Part shown: positions 17,936-25,514 of the stretch, piece after piece | Position numbering within the stretch: the stretch's first letter is position 1 | Layout: each line of letters begins with the position of its first letter | Origin: CAZWLD01 sp964634685 | GTDB lineage: Bacteria > Bacillota_I > Bacilli_A > Acholeplasmatales > JAEDCM01 | NCBI GenBank assembly: GCA_964634685.1 | Contig: CAZWLD010000004.1 | Location: 1 to 64,000 of the forward strand | Reading direction: 5' to 3' | Length of the DNA: 64,000 bases | The notes under the pieces: generated by a model | Told to the model about the DNA's origin: nothing | The model's input: only the letters and a program-made list of their open reading frames with translations | The model's database searches: none | Position numbers and translations under genes: made by a program

Positions 17936-18871
17936 ATGAGAGATATTCCCGTATTTATTATTAATGGCTTTCTTGATTCTGGAAAAACCTCATTTATTAT
18001 CGAAACCATTGCTCAAGATGAATTCTACAAAAAAGGGCGTACTCTAATTATAATGTGCGAGGATGGAGAGATTGAATATGATCCTGAATTCTTGCAAAAT
18101 TACAATGTTGAACTATTGAAATTTGAAAATCAATTAGAATATTCAATGCGTAAGGTTAATGATGTAATTAGAAAAAATGATATTCGTCGGGTAATTGTGG
18201 AAATGAACGATATGTGGGATTTTGATGCCATTGATTTTCCATCCTATTGCCAGGTTATGCAGGAAGCTTTATTCATAAATTTTGAAACCTTTGGTATTTA
18301 CTTCAATAACATGCGTCAAAAATTCGTGGAGCTAATTAAGCAAGCTGATTTGGTTGTCTTTAATCGTTGTGATGATATTGATGAATTACGAAAATACCAA
18401 ACTAACATTAAAATGATTAATAATCAAGCTCGATATGTTGCGATGAACACTAGCGGTCAAATCCAAGAAGCATTTTTACGCGAGCTTCCATATGATATCA
18501 ATGCCGATATCATTGAAATCCAAGATGATGATTATGGTATTTGGTATATGGATACCTTTGATAATAAAGAGAATTATGTAAACAAGGTAGTTTGCTTTAA
18601 TTGTCTAGTCGTATTATCAGATCAATTACCAAAGGGAACCTTTATTGCTGGAAGATTAGCTATGACTTGCTGTGCCGATGATGTTCAGCTATTCGGACAT
18701 CTTTGCAATGATATGCTTAATCTAAATTTGAAGGATCGCGAGTGGATAAAATTAACCGCAACCATTACCTATGAATATTCCGAAGAATATGAAGAGGAAG
18801 AGGCTATCCTAACACCTTTAAAAATTGAAAGAATAAAAGAAATCAAAACACCAATATTAAATTTTAGCTAA
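17936..18871 (+). CDS. Second G3E GTPase fused to a YcgQ/TIGR03943-like C-terminal domain
   Basis: 311 residues. The N-terminal part is a CobW-type GTPase with Walker A GFLDSGKTS at 11-19, but the CxCC motif is absent and the base-recognition motif is altered (FNRCDDID). The C-terminal part (about 210-311) resembles the soluble domain of TIGR03943/YcgQ proteins: FIAGRLAMTCCADDVQLFG followed by WIKLTATI. In Bacillus, YcgQ-type and COG0523 proteins both belong to the zinc-starvation response. Co-transcription with the Cys/His-rich GTPase (5-base gap) supports joint zinc handling. The domain match is from memory of the family, so the fusion is a strong but unverified call. Confidence 0.7.
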   Translation: MRDIPVFIINGFLDSGKTSFIIETIAQDEFYKKGRTLIIMCEDGEIEYDPEFLQNYNVELLKFENQLEYSMRKVNDVIRKNDIRRVIVEMNDMWDFDAIDFPSYCQVMQEALFINFETFGIYFNNMRQKFVELIKQADLVVFNRCDDIDELRKYQTNIKMINNQARYVAMNTSGQIQEAFLRELPYDINADIIEIQDDDYGIWYMDTFDNKENYVNKVVCFNCLVVLSDQLPKGTFIAGRLAMTCCADDVQLFGHLCNDMLNLNLKDREWIKLTATITYEYSEEYEEEEAILTPLKIERIKEIKTPILNFS

Positions 18872-18878
18872 ATAAATT

Positions 18879-18926
18879 GAAATACGTTTTCCGAATAAAA
18901 ATTCCGGTTTATGTATTTCTTTTTTT
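18879..18926 (+). terminator. Terminator after the COG0523 pair
   Basis: GAAATAC (18879-18885) pairs with GTATTTC (18913-18919), with inner CCG/CGG pairing around an interior loop, followed by seven T. Confidence 0.65.
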
Positions 18927-18962
18927 CTATTTGTGCTAAAATAAAGAAAGGGAGATGGTCAT

Positions 18963-19622
18963 ATGGATTTTTTATCAATTGATGGTCAATATGGCCATTA
19001 TAAATTGATTTTAAAGGAAATTGAAGTCAAAAATATTGCTTATATCATAATTGATTCATATTCGGATTTAAAGCTTGTCCTCAAGGAGGCTAAAGCTGTG
19101 TTAAATAATTATCATCCGAAGAATATTTATTTTCGGGTAAAAGAACCAATTAATGATTATTCTTTGCATTGTACAATTGATTGCTACTTGATGAAGCATC
19201 AGCGTTTTAAGATTAATAAGGATATGAAATTTAAACCCCTTGATTTGGAAAATCGCTATGATTATCCTACTATGTGCAATAAAGCGATGGAAAAAATTGA
19301 TTGTAGTGCAACCTTAACAGATGGTGATGTCTTTCAAATGATGAAGGATCAAACCAACAATATGGGATATATTCAGTATAAAAAGCAATTCGTGGCCGGA
19401 TATAATATTTGTGGTAACACCCTTGATACCTTCTTTGTCGATAAGGCTCATCAAAATCAAGGAATTGGTAAAATGGCTTTAGAGAAAATTATTAATAAAA
19501 TCGATGATGATGTTTATCTAAATGTTGCTTCGACAAATAGTATTGCAATTAATTTATACCAAAGATATGGATTTACTTATGATCACACCGTTAGTTACTT
19601 TTATAAATTGGAGGAAAAATAA
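18963..19622 (+). CDS. GNAT family N-acetyltransferase with N-terminal extension
   Basis: 219 residues. The GNAT fold is in the C-terminal half: FFVDKAHQNQGIGKMALEKI near residue 158 and STNSIAINLYQRYGF near 195. The first 100 residues match no motif I know. GGGAGATGG precedes the ATG. The stop is directly followed by the asnA start, and GGAGG for asnA lies inside this gene, so the two form one transcript. Substrate unknown. Confidence 0.75.
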   Translation: MDFLSIDGQYGHYKLILKEIEVKNIAYIIIDSYSDLKLVLKEAKAVLNNYHPKNIYFRVKEPINDYSLHCTIDCYLMKHQRFKINKDMKFKPLDLENRYDYPTMCNKAMEKIDCSATLTDGDVFQMMKDQTNNMGYIQYKKQFVAGYNICGNTLDTFFVDKAHQNQGIGKMALEKIINKIDDDVYLNVASTNSIAINLYQRYGFTYDHTVSYFYKLEEK

Positions 19623-20630
19623 ATGCGTAATTTAATTTTAAAGGAAAATTATACATCTAAGCTTAGCTTACTAGAAACCGAAATCGCCATCAAATACGTT
19701 AAGGATACCTTCGAACAAACCTTAGCCAATGCCCTTGATTTAACAAGAGTCTCTGCACCCTTATTTGTCGCTCCAAAAACGGGATTGAATGATAATTTAA
19801 ATGGCTATGAGCGAGCTGTTCGCTTTGATATTTTAGATTTAAAGCAGGATGTTGAAATCGTCCAATCGCTTGCAAAATGGAAAAGAAATGCCCTTAAAAA
19901 ATATAACTTTGAAAGTGAAAAGGGCTTGTATACCGATATGAATGCGGTAAGACGCGATGAGGAGCTTGATACCTTTCATAGTGTTTATGTTGACCAATGG
20001 GATTGGGAGAGAATTATTAAGCCCAATGAAAGAACATATGAATATTTACAATCTGTTGTTAGAAAAATATATGCATGTTTATTAAAAACAGAAGAAAATG
20101 TTAATCAAAAATTTAAGGTTTTATCAAAAAAACTACCGGAAGATATTTTCTTTATTTCAACGCAAGAGCTTTTAGATACGTATCCAGGATTAAATTCTAA
20201 GGAAAGAGAAAATGCCATTTGTAAAGATAAAAAAGCTGTTTTCCTTTATCAAATTGGCTGGCCATTAACGAATGGAATGCCACATGATGGAAGAGCAGCT
20301 GATTATGATGATTGGAATTTAAATGGTGACATTTTAGTTTGGTATGATGAGCTAAGTGTAGCTTTAGAGCTATCAAGTATGGGAATAAGGGTGGATAAGG
20401 ATTCAATACTAGCGCAAACCAAGCACAAGCAAGAGGAAGAAAAACTTTATTCACCATATGCTAAAAATATCATTAATAATGAGCTTCCACTTACAATTGG
20501 TGGTGGAATTGGCCAATCCCGTTTATGCATGTTCTTTTTAGAAAAAGCCCATATTGGCGAGGTTCAATCATCAATTTGGAGTGATGATGATATCAAGCTT
20601 TTAGAGGAACACAATATTCATTTGCTATAG
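19623..20630 (+). CDS. asnA: Aspartate-ammonia ligase
   Basis: Makes asparagine from aspartate, ammonia and ATP (AMP-forming) in the cytoplasm. At 335 residues it has the family length. It shows the class II synthetase-like core: DLTRVSAPLF, GYERAVRFDI, AKWKRNALKKY, MNAVRRDE, VYVDQWDWE and the C-terminal GGGIGQSRLCMF. The start follows the previous stop without a gap and GGAGG is well placed. It converges with the deacetylase gene, overlapping it by 6 bases. Confidence 0.95.
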   Translation: MRNLILKENYTSKLSLLETEIAIKYVKDTFEQTLANALDLTRVSAPLFVAPKTGLNDNLNGYERAVRFDILDLKQDVEIVQSLAKWKRNALKKYNFESEKGLYTDMNAVRRDEELDTFHSVYVDQWDWERIIKPNERTYEYLQSVVRKIYACLLKTEENVNQKFKVLSKKLPEDIFFISTQELLDTYPGLNSKERENAICKDKKAVFLYQIGWPLTNGMPHDGRAADYDDWNLNGDILVWYDELSVALELSSMGIRVDKDSILAQTKHKQEEEKLYSPYAKNIINNELPLTIGGGIGQSRLCMFFLEKAHIGEVQSSIWSDDDIKLLEEHNIHLL

Positions 20631-21281
20631 CTCAGAAATGCTTTTAAAAACATAGGTCTTTTTTAAATCAGTTAGGATTTTATCTAAGGCCAAGGCATTG
20701 GAGTCGAGCATTGTATGCATAAGAATAATGGAACCATTTTGGACATGGGGAACAATTGAATTATAGGCATAAGAAACACCATAATCCTTTGTTCGGTCAT
20801 AATCAACATAATTGACATCCCAAAGAAAGATTTTATATCCCCGATAGGAGAGAATTCTTTCTTTTTTTTCATCGATAAAGCCCATCGGTGGTCGGAAATA
20901 CAAAGGCATTTCTTGATTTGTGATTTCCTTGTATCTTGCACGATAGAGATTTAATTCCCGGACAAATTGATCATTAGAAAGTAAAGTTATATCGCGATGA
21001 GTCCAAGTATGACAAGCCACAATATGTCCCTCATCAATCATTCTTTTGATTAAAGTTGGATGATTGTCGAGAAATCCGCCCTCCAAGAAAAAAGCCGCTT
21101 GGATGTTATGTTTTTTTAGGGTATCTAAAATAAGACAAGTATTTTTATAGCTATAGCCATCATCAAAGGTCAAATATATTTCGTTTTTTTCGCGAGAACC
21201 ATGATAGATTTTATTAGGCTTAGCATTCATTAATCCTGTAAGTGATAGAATACTAATTACGATATTTAAAAATTTTATCAT
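20625..21281 (-). CDS. Polysaccharide deacetylase (PdaA-like, NodB homology)
   Basis: Likely removes acetyl groups from peptidoglycan or a related glycan outside the cell. 218 residues with an N-terminal signal peptide or anchor (about 1-20, ending NA). NodB motifs are complete: TFDDGY (Asp40, Asp41), HTWTH (His91, His95), RPPMG, a motif-4 equivalent LWDVNYVDY, and ILMH near the end. The lack of Trp/Leu-rich extra modules and the LWDVNYVDY form resemble PdaA. GGAGG is well placed on the minus strand upstream of 21281. Its end overlaps asnA; no terminator separates these convergent genes. Confidence 0.87.
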   Translation of the reverse strand: MIKFLNIVISILSLTGLMNAKPNKIYHGSREKNEIYLTFDDGYSYKNTCLILDTLKKHNIQAAFFLEGGFLDNHPTLIKRMIDEGHIVACHTWTHRDITLLSNDQFVRELNLYRARYKEITNQEMPLYFRPPMGFIDEKKERILSYRGYKIFLWDVNYVDYDRTKDYGVSYAYNSIVPHVQNGSIILMHTMLDSNALALDKILTDLKKTYVFKSISEL

Positions 21282-21326
21282 TATTTATACCTCCAAATTT
21301 AGTTTTTTCAAAAAGATAAAAAACAT

Positions 21327-21393
21327 AATTTGAAAAATATGTCTCGTAATTTGAAAAAAATGACTTTAATTTTTAAAAAATAAAGTATATAAT
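21327..21393 (+). promoter_or_regulatory. Promoter and direct repeats before the NUDIX gene
   Basis: TTTAAT (21365-21370), 17-base spacer and TATAAT (21388-21393). Just upstream, AATTTGAAAAATATG (21327) and AATTTGAAAAAAATG (21348) form a direct repeat with a 21-base period, two helical turns. It lies between divergent genes and could serve either. Confidence 0.5.
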
Positions 21394-21420
21394 AAATACA
21401 AACTCAGGGAGGATTATTAT

Positions 21421-21954
21421 ATGAATCTATTAGAAATCAAAAATAGTATGCAAGCAATAGGTATTCGTGATCGAAAAAATTACCAGGAGGATACCTTTGA
21501 GGTTGTTAGATATGCATCTCGCGGTGTTGTCATAAAAAATAATAGGATTCTTTTGACGCAAAGCACTAAATATGGCGATAATAAGATTCCTGGAGGTGGA
21601 GTTGAAGATAATGAAGGTCCGATTGAAACCTTAATTCGTGAAGTTCATGAGGAAACAGGCTATCGCGTTATCCCCTCTAGCATTAAACCTTTTGGCTATT
21701 TTGAGGAAAAAAGAAAGGGCCTCAAGGAGGATGCCATTTTTCATCAAGTATCCTTCTATTATTTTTGTGATGTTGAAGATAACCCTGATTCCTTGAGTTT
21801 AACATCAAGCGAGATTGAGTGTGGATATCACCCAATGTGGAAATCTCTTGATGAAGCGATAAAGGAAAATGAAGCTTTGATTGATATTGAATATAGCGGA
21901 ACCTGGATTTCCCGAGAATTAGAAGTGTTAAAAGCATTAAAAGCGGCTCAATAA
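21421..21954 (+). CDS. NUDIX hydrolase
   Basis: 177 residues, a single NUDIX domain. The NUDIX box is complete: GGGVEDNEG...REVHEETG (about residues 59-80), with the catalytic REVHEE. The N-terminus has RGVVIKNNRILL. It hydrolyses a nucleoside-diphosphate-linked compound; the substrate cannot be predicted. GGGAGG precedes the ATG. It shares a bidirectional terminator with the convergent U32 gene. Confidence 0.88.
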   Translation: MNLLEIKNSMQAIGIRDRKNYQEDTFEVVRYASRGVVIKNNRILLTQSTKYGDNKIPGGGVEDNEGPIETLIREVHEETGYRVIPSSIKPFGYFEEKRKGLKEDAIFHQVSFYYFCDVEDNPDSLSLTSSEIECGYHPMWKSLDEAIKENEALIDIEYSGTWISRELEVLKALKAAQ

Positions 21955-21967
21955 TTGAACCGCTTTT
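21939..21967. terminator. Bidirectional terminator between the NUDIX and U32 genes
   Basis: AAAAGCGG (21939-21946) pairs with CCGCTTTT (21960-21967), with inner TCAA/TTGA. A runs on one side and T runs on the other let it work for both converging genes. It includes the NUDIX stop codon. Confidence 0.8.
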
Positions 21968-24197
21968 ATAGTATTTCCTTATTAAAATGTCCTCTCGTGT
22001 TTTCACGCTCGTTAAAGTAATTTGTTTTATCACCATTGAGTCTGTTTTTATATTGATTGATGATTCTTTGTGTTTCTTCCTTTGATTCAATTGTGAATTG
22101 AAGACGATAAACATTAACAAAAGAAATTTTTTCTAAATCATCAATTAGATTGAGAGTTTTACTATTAAGAATAGTTGTTGTGCAATCATCATGACTAATA
22201 AGAGGAAAGGAGGCAACATCATCTCTTAGATAGTATTGTTGATCCTTGCATTTACCGCATAGATTGAATTTTTTTAAAGGACAATATTCGGTAAAGAGAA
22301 GATCCTGTCTTCCATAGACAATCATTTCAAGGTTGGGGTAACCGCCGGTGTTTTTTTGATATTCTTTTATCAAGTCCTTGATTTGTCGATTGTTTATCTC
22401 ATGAGAAAGGGTTACTCTTTTTACCCCTAAGCTGTGGAGAAGATTAACGGATTTGGCATTCACAACATTTAATGAAAAGTCAGATACCATTTCTTGTCCC
22501 TTGTAATGGTATACTCCACTATATCCTCCAACTAAAACCTCACCAGTGATTTCTTTGAAATCGACATGGTTTCTTCTTATAACATTATTAAAATAAATGA
22601 TTTCGATATTGCTTTCCTTGGCGGCCTCATATTGCTCGATAGTCGTGCAATAGCATGCAAGCTTAGGCTGATTTATCTTGAAGCTAATAGGAACGTAATT
22701 TGGCTTACCTACAATCATTTCACGTTTTTGAATTCTTTGCTCATTTAGGGCCTTTATTCCCAATCTTCTTAATTCATTGATATCTCTCATATTGATAAAT
22801 AAATGATCATCTAAATAAATGCTGGCATTATTTATTTCATAAGGAGTATCATTTAATTTGGATAGCTGCTTATAAACATTATCCTCGGAGGTTGGATTAT
22901 TAATGGCTTTCGTAGCGATTCCATATGTGACAGTCACATAATAATCTTGATAGGAAATAGATAAGGACAAAGGTTCATTTTCCTTCGCGACGAAGATGAT
23001 ATCAAGAGGAAGACGTCTAAATTCTTTCGGGTATGATTTTTTCATATTGTTTAGATAATCAATATCCATTGTTTTATAAACAATATCACCAACGCTCGTC
23101 TTTTCCTTGAGTTCAATACAGCATAGACCTTTGGCTTCCTTGATTAGGTTATTGTTTTTGTCAAAAAGCTTTGTTATCGGAAGATTGATTTCACTCCTTG
23201 ATTGAATCCGAATTTGATCTCCTTGCTTAAGGGGTAAAAACAATTCAAGGAAGCATTTGTTATTTAATGTTTTAATTACTTTGCCAATTTTGTAGCCATA
23301 ATTATTGGGCTTTTCGATATTGGTAATATTTTTTTTATCTTCATGGAAAAGATAGCCCTTGGTAAAGGTTCGATTAAAGGTTTTCGCAAGATTAAGATTG
23401 ATCTCATCTATGGCTTCACCATTATTATCAAGAAGAGCTCGATAATTTTTAACGACACTCGCAACATAGGTAGGCTCCTTCATCCTACCTTCGATTTTTA
23501 AGGAATCGGCAATTTTTAATTCGTTTATATGTTTAGTTGTATTTAAGTCCTTCATACTAAGAAGATAGCCATTACCAATTTCTTTTGAATTGGTAAGAAG
23601 AGTAAATTTTTTTCGACAGCTTCCAACACAGCGTCCGCGATTACCGCTTCGTAATCCGATTAATCCACTCATTAAGCAATTACCCGAATAGGAAACACAT
23701 AAAGCTCCATGCATAAAGAGTTCAAGAGGCATTTTCGTCTGCTTTTTCATTTTTTGGACTTCATCAATCGGAACCTCGCGCGCTAAGACGACGCGATCAG
23801 CCTTTAATTCTTCGAAGAATCTCACTCCATCAATATTATCAATTCCTGTTTGCGTAGAAGCATGAGCCTCAAGATTAGGAAAATTATCCTTGATATAAGA
23901 AAGAAGAGCTAAATCCTGAACGATTATCGCATCAACACCCATTTCATTTAGCTTATCTAGGGTTTTATAGGCTAAAGGTAATTCACTTTCATAACAGATG
24001 GTATTCATTGTTACATGGACCTTAACATTTCGCAAATGGGCATAGGAGATAACATCCTCTAAATTATCAATAGTAAAGTTTTCCGCATAGGCGCGAGCGC
24101 TAAAGACATTTAATCCTAAATAGACAGCATCGCAGCCATTGGAGATTGCGGCTAAAAAAGCTTCATAGCTTCCGGCCGGCGCTAATAATTCACTCAT
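21966..24197 (-). CDS. U32 peptidase family protein (RlhA/TrhP-like RNA hydroxylation)
   Basis: 743 residues from MSELLAPAGSYEAF. The frame stays open a further 68 codons, but the family starts at LLAPAG and GGTGATG lies before the ATG at 24197. The U32 core (about 1-300) includes HGALCVSYSGNC, then RSGNRGRC and GSC, giving four cysteines likely to bind an Fe-S cluster. A long C-terminal region (DUF3656-like) follows, ending with CPLKKFNLCGKCKDQ. Characterised members hydroxylate RNA (RlhA on 23S rRNA; TrhP on tRNA wobble uridine) using prephenate. A pheA gene for prephenate use lies 3.7 kb away, possibly by chance. Old annotation as a collagenase is doubtful. Confidence 0.85.
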   Translation of the reverse strand: MSELLAPAGSYEAFLAAISNGCDAVYLGLNVFSARAYAENFTIDNLEDVISYAHLRNVKVHVTMNTICYESELPLAYKTLDKLNEMGVDAIIVQDLALLSYIKDNFPNLEAHASTQTGIDNIDGVRFFEELKADRVVLAREVPIDEVQKMKKQTKMPLELFMHGALCVSYSGNCLMSGLIGLRSGNRGRCVGSCRKKFTLLTNSKEIGNGYLLSMKDLNTTKHINELKIADSLKIEGRMKEPTYVASVVKNYRALLDNNGEAIDEINLNLAKTFNRTFTKGYLFHEDKKNITNIEKPNNYGYKIGKVIKTLNNKCFLELFLPLKQGDQIRIQSRSEINLPITKLFDKNNNLIKEAKGLCCIELKEKTSVGDIVYKTMDIDYLNNMKKSYPKEFRRLPLDIIFVAKENEPLSLSISYQDYYVTVTYGIATKAINNPTSEDNVYKQLSKLNDTPYEINNASIYLDDHLFINMRDINELRRLGIKALNEQRIQKREMIVGKPNYVPISFKINQPKLACYCTTIEQYEAAKESNIEIIYFNNVIRRNHVDFKEITGEVLVGGYSGVYHYKGQEMVSDFSLNVVNAKSVNLLHSLGVKRVTLSHEINNRQIKDLIKEYQKNTGGYPNLEMIVYGRQDLLFTEYCPLKKFNLCGKCKDQQYYLRDDVASFPLISHDDCTTTILNSKTLNLIDDLEKISFVNVYRLQFTIESKEETQRIINQYKNRLNGDKTNYFNERENTRGHFNKEIL

Positions 24198-24250
24198 TTT
24201 GACATCACCATTATAATTATACCAAAATTGACAAATAATAAAAATAGGTC

Positions 24251-24278
24251 TTGATATCTTTTTTAAGTATGCTATAAT
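24251..24278 (+). promoter_or_regulatory. Promoter of the riboswitch-controlled cation exchanger gene
   Basis: TTGATA (24251-24256), 16-base spacer, TATAAT (24273-24278). Transcription would begin a few bases before the aptamer. Confidence 0.75.
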
Positions 24279-24289
24279 AATTAGGAATG

Positions 24290-24382
24290 ACAAAGGGAGT
24301 AGATTGCATATAATATATGCAGTATAGTCGTCAACACAAGATTTTTTAATCTTCGGGTATACTTTAAATGTCGAGACTTTGT
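24290..24382 (+). promoter_or_regulatory. yybP-ykoY (Mn2+-sensing) riboswitch aptamer
   Basis: The conserved parts are present in order: AAAGGGAGTAG (24292), GTCGTCAACACA (about 24327), CGGG (about 24354) and GTCGAGACTTTG (24370-24381). P1 is ACAAAG (24290-24295) with CTTTGT (24377-24382). P2 is TGCATAT / ATATGCA. The paired AGTATA / TATACT closes the central region, and P3 is AAGAT / ATCTT. The yybP-ykoY class binds Mn2+ and usually turns on exporters. Here it lies upstream of a cation exchanger gene. Confidence 0.85.
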
Positions 24383-24414
24383 ATGAAAAAATTTTTTTCA
24401 TATGGGGTCTTTTT
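24374..24414 (+). terminator. Riboswitch expression-platform terminator
   Basis: A 17-bp stem: AGAC...TATGAAAAA (from 24374) pairs with TTTTTCATATGGGGTCT (to 24410), allowing four G-U pairs, followed by TTTT. Its 5' arm contains the 3' strand of P1, so metal binding should prevent its formation: an ON switch. Confidence 0.8.
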
Positions 24415-24434
24415 ATTTTGTTTTGGAGGTAAAC

Positions 24435-25397
24435 ATGTTAAAAATCTTTTTGAATGTCTTATTTTTGATATTGGGGTTAGGATTTTTAATAAAAGGGGCA
24501 GATTGGTTTGTTGGAGGCTCAAGCTCGATTGCAAAGAGACTTAAGATTTCACCATTTATTATCGGATTAACGATTGTCTCCTTTGGGACAAGTGCACCAG
24601 AATTATCGGTTAGCCTAGCGAGTGCGATTAATGGTAGTGCCGATATTTCGGTTGGAAATATTATTGGCTCGAATTTATTTAATTTTTTGATGGTTTTAGG
24701 CTTCTCCGCAATTTTTGTGCCGATTGCGGTTGATAAAAGTGTTATCAAAAAGGAATTTCCATTTCTATTAATGACGATGGTTGTTTTGCTTGCCTTCTCC
24801 TTTGATGTTTTTTTAGGAGAAAGTTTTAATATCATCAGCCGGGGCGAAGGAATTGTTTTAGTTTTGTTGTTGGTATTATACATCGTGATTTTAATTAAGT
24901 CAGGAAATAAAGAAGAATTTGTTGAAGAAATACCTGCAAATCAACCATTATGGAAGGCAATTCTTTTCTTTGTTGTTGGCTTAGGACTAGTGGTATTTGG
25001 CGGTGAATGTGTAACCCAAACCTCCAAATTTCTCGCAATGAAAATGGGTATGAGTGAAACCCTAGTTGGTTTAACAATTGTGGCCCTAGGTACATCCTTA
25101 CCGGAATTGATGACTTCCATAATTGCGGCTCAAAAGGGTGAAAATGATATTGCCTTAGGCAATGTAATTGGATCAAATATTTTCAATGTTTTGATGATTT
25201 TAGGCTTAACTAGTATTATTACACCGCTTGCGATTAACAATCTTGTTTTAATTGATATGGTTATTATGATGATTGTAGGTATCATTGTCTACATTTTTGC
25301 CGCAACCAAAAAGGGAATCTCAAGACTAGAGGGGGCCATTTTGATTTTGATTTATGTTGGATATGTAACCTATATTGTTTTACGAAATTATCTATAA
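24435..25397 (+). CDS. CaCA family cation (Na+/Ca2+-type) exchanger
   Basis: 320 residues with about ten membrane helices. Both alpha repeats are visible: VSFGTSAPELSVSLASA (about residue 46), with GNIIGSNLFNFLMVLG after it, and VALGTSLPELMTSIIAA (about 219), with GNVIGSNIFNVLMILG. This is the YrbG/CaxA type of calcium/sodium antiporter. The ATG at 24435 follows GGAGG; an upstream in-frame ATG (24402) lies inside the terminator stem and is rejected. Control by a Mn2+ riboswitch suggests that it exports Mn2+, or Ca2+ and Mn2+, in this organism. Confidence 0.9.
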   Translation: MLKIFLNVLFLILGLGFLIKGADWFVGGSSSIAKRLKISPFIIGLTIVSFGTSAPELSVSLASAINGSADISVGNIIGSNLFNFLMVLGFSAIFVPIAVDKSVIKKEFPFLLMTMVVLLAFSFDVFLGESFNIISRGEGIVLVLLLVLYIVILIKSGNKEEFVEEIPANQPLWKAILFFVVGLGLVVFGGECVTQTSKFLAMKMGMSETLVGLTIVALGTSLPELMTSIIAAQKGENDIALGNVIGSNIFNVLMILGLTSIITPLAINNLVLIDMVIMMIVGIIVYIFAATKKGISRLEGAILILIYVGYVTYIVLRNYL

Positions 25398-25400
25398 ATG

Positions 25401-25430
25401 AGGTTGGAAAAATTTTTCCAACTCTTTTTT
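25401..25430 (+). terminator. Intrinsic terminator after the exchanger gene
   Basis: GGTTGGAAAAA pairs with TTTTTCCAACT, then a T run. Confidence 0.8.
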
Positions 25431-25450
25431 CTTTGTAAACGCATTCTTTC

Positions 25451-25479
25451 TTGTATTATTAGCTATCTTGTTATATTAT
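25451..25479 (+). promoter_or_regulatory. Promoter of leuS
   Basis: TTGTAT (25451-25456), 17-base spacer, TATTAT (25474-25479). The leader to the start codon is only about 30 bases, too short for a T-box. Confidence 0.55.
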
Positions 25480-25514
25480 ATATATAGCACATACAAAACG
25501 AGGAGGTTTTTTTG

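Noticed and set aside
25431..25514. T-box leader for leuS
   Set aside because: Only about 85 bases separate the upstream terminator from the start codon, and no T-box sequence or specifier hairpin is present.
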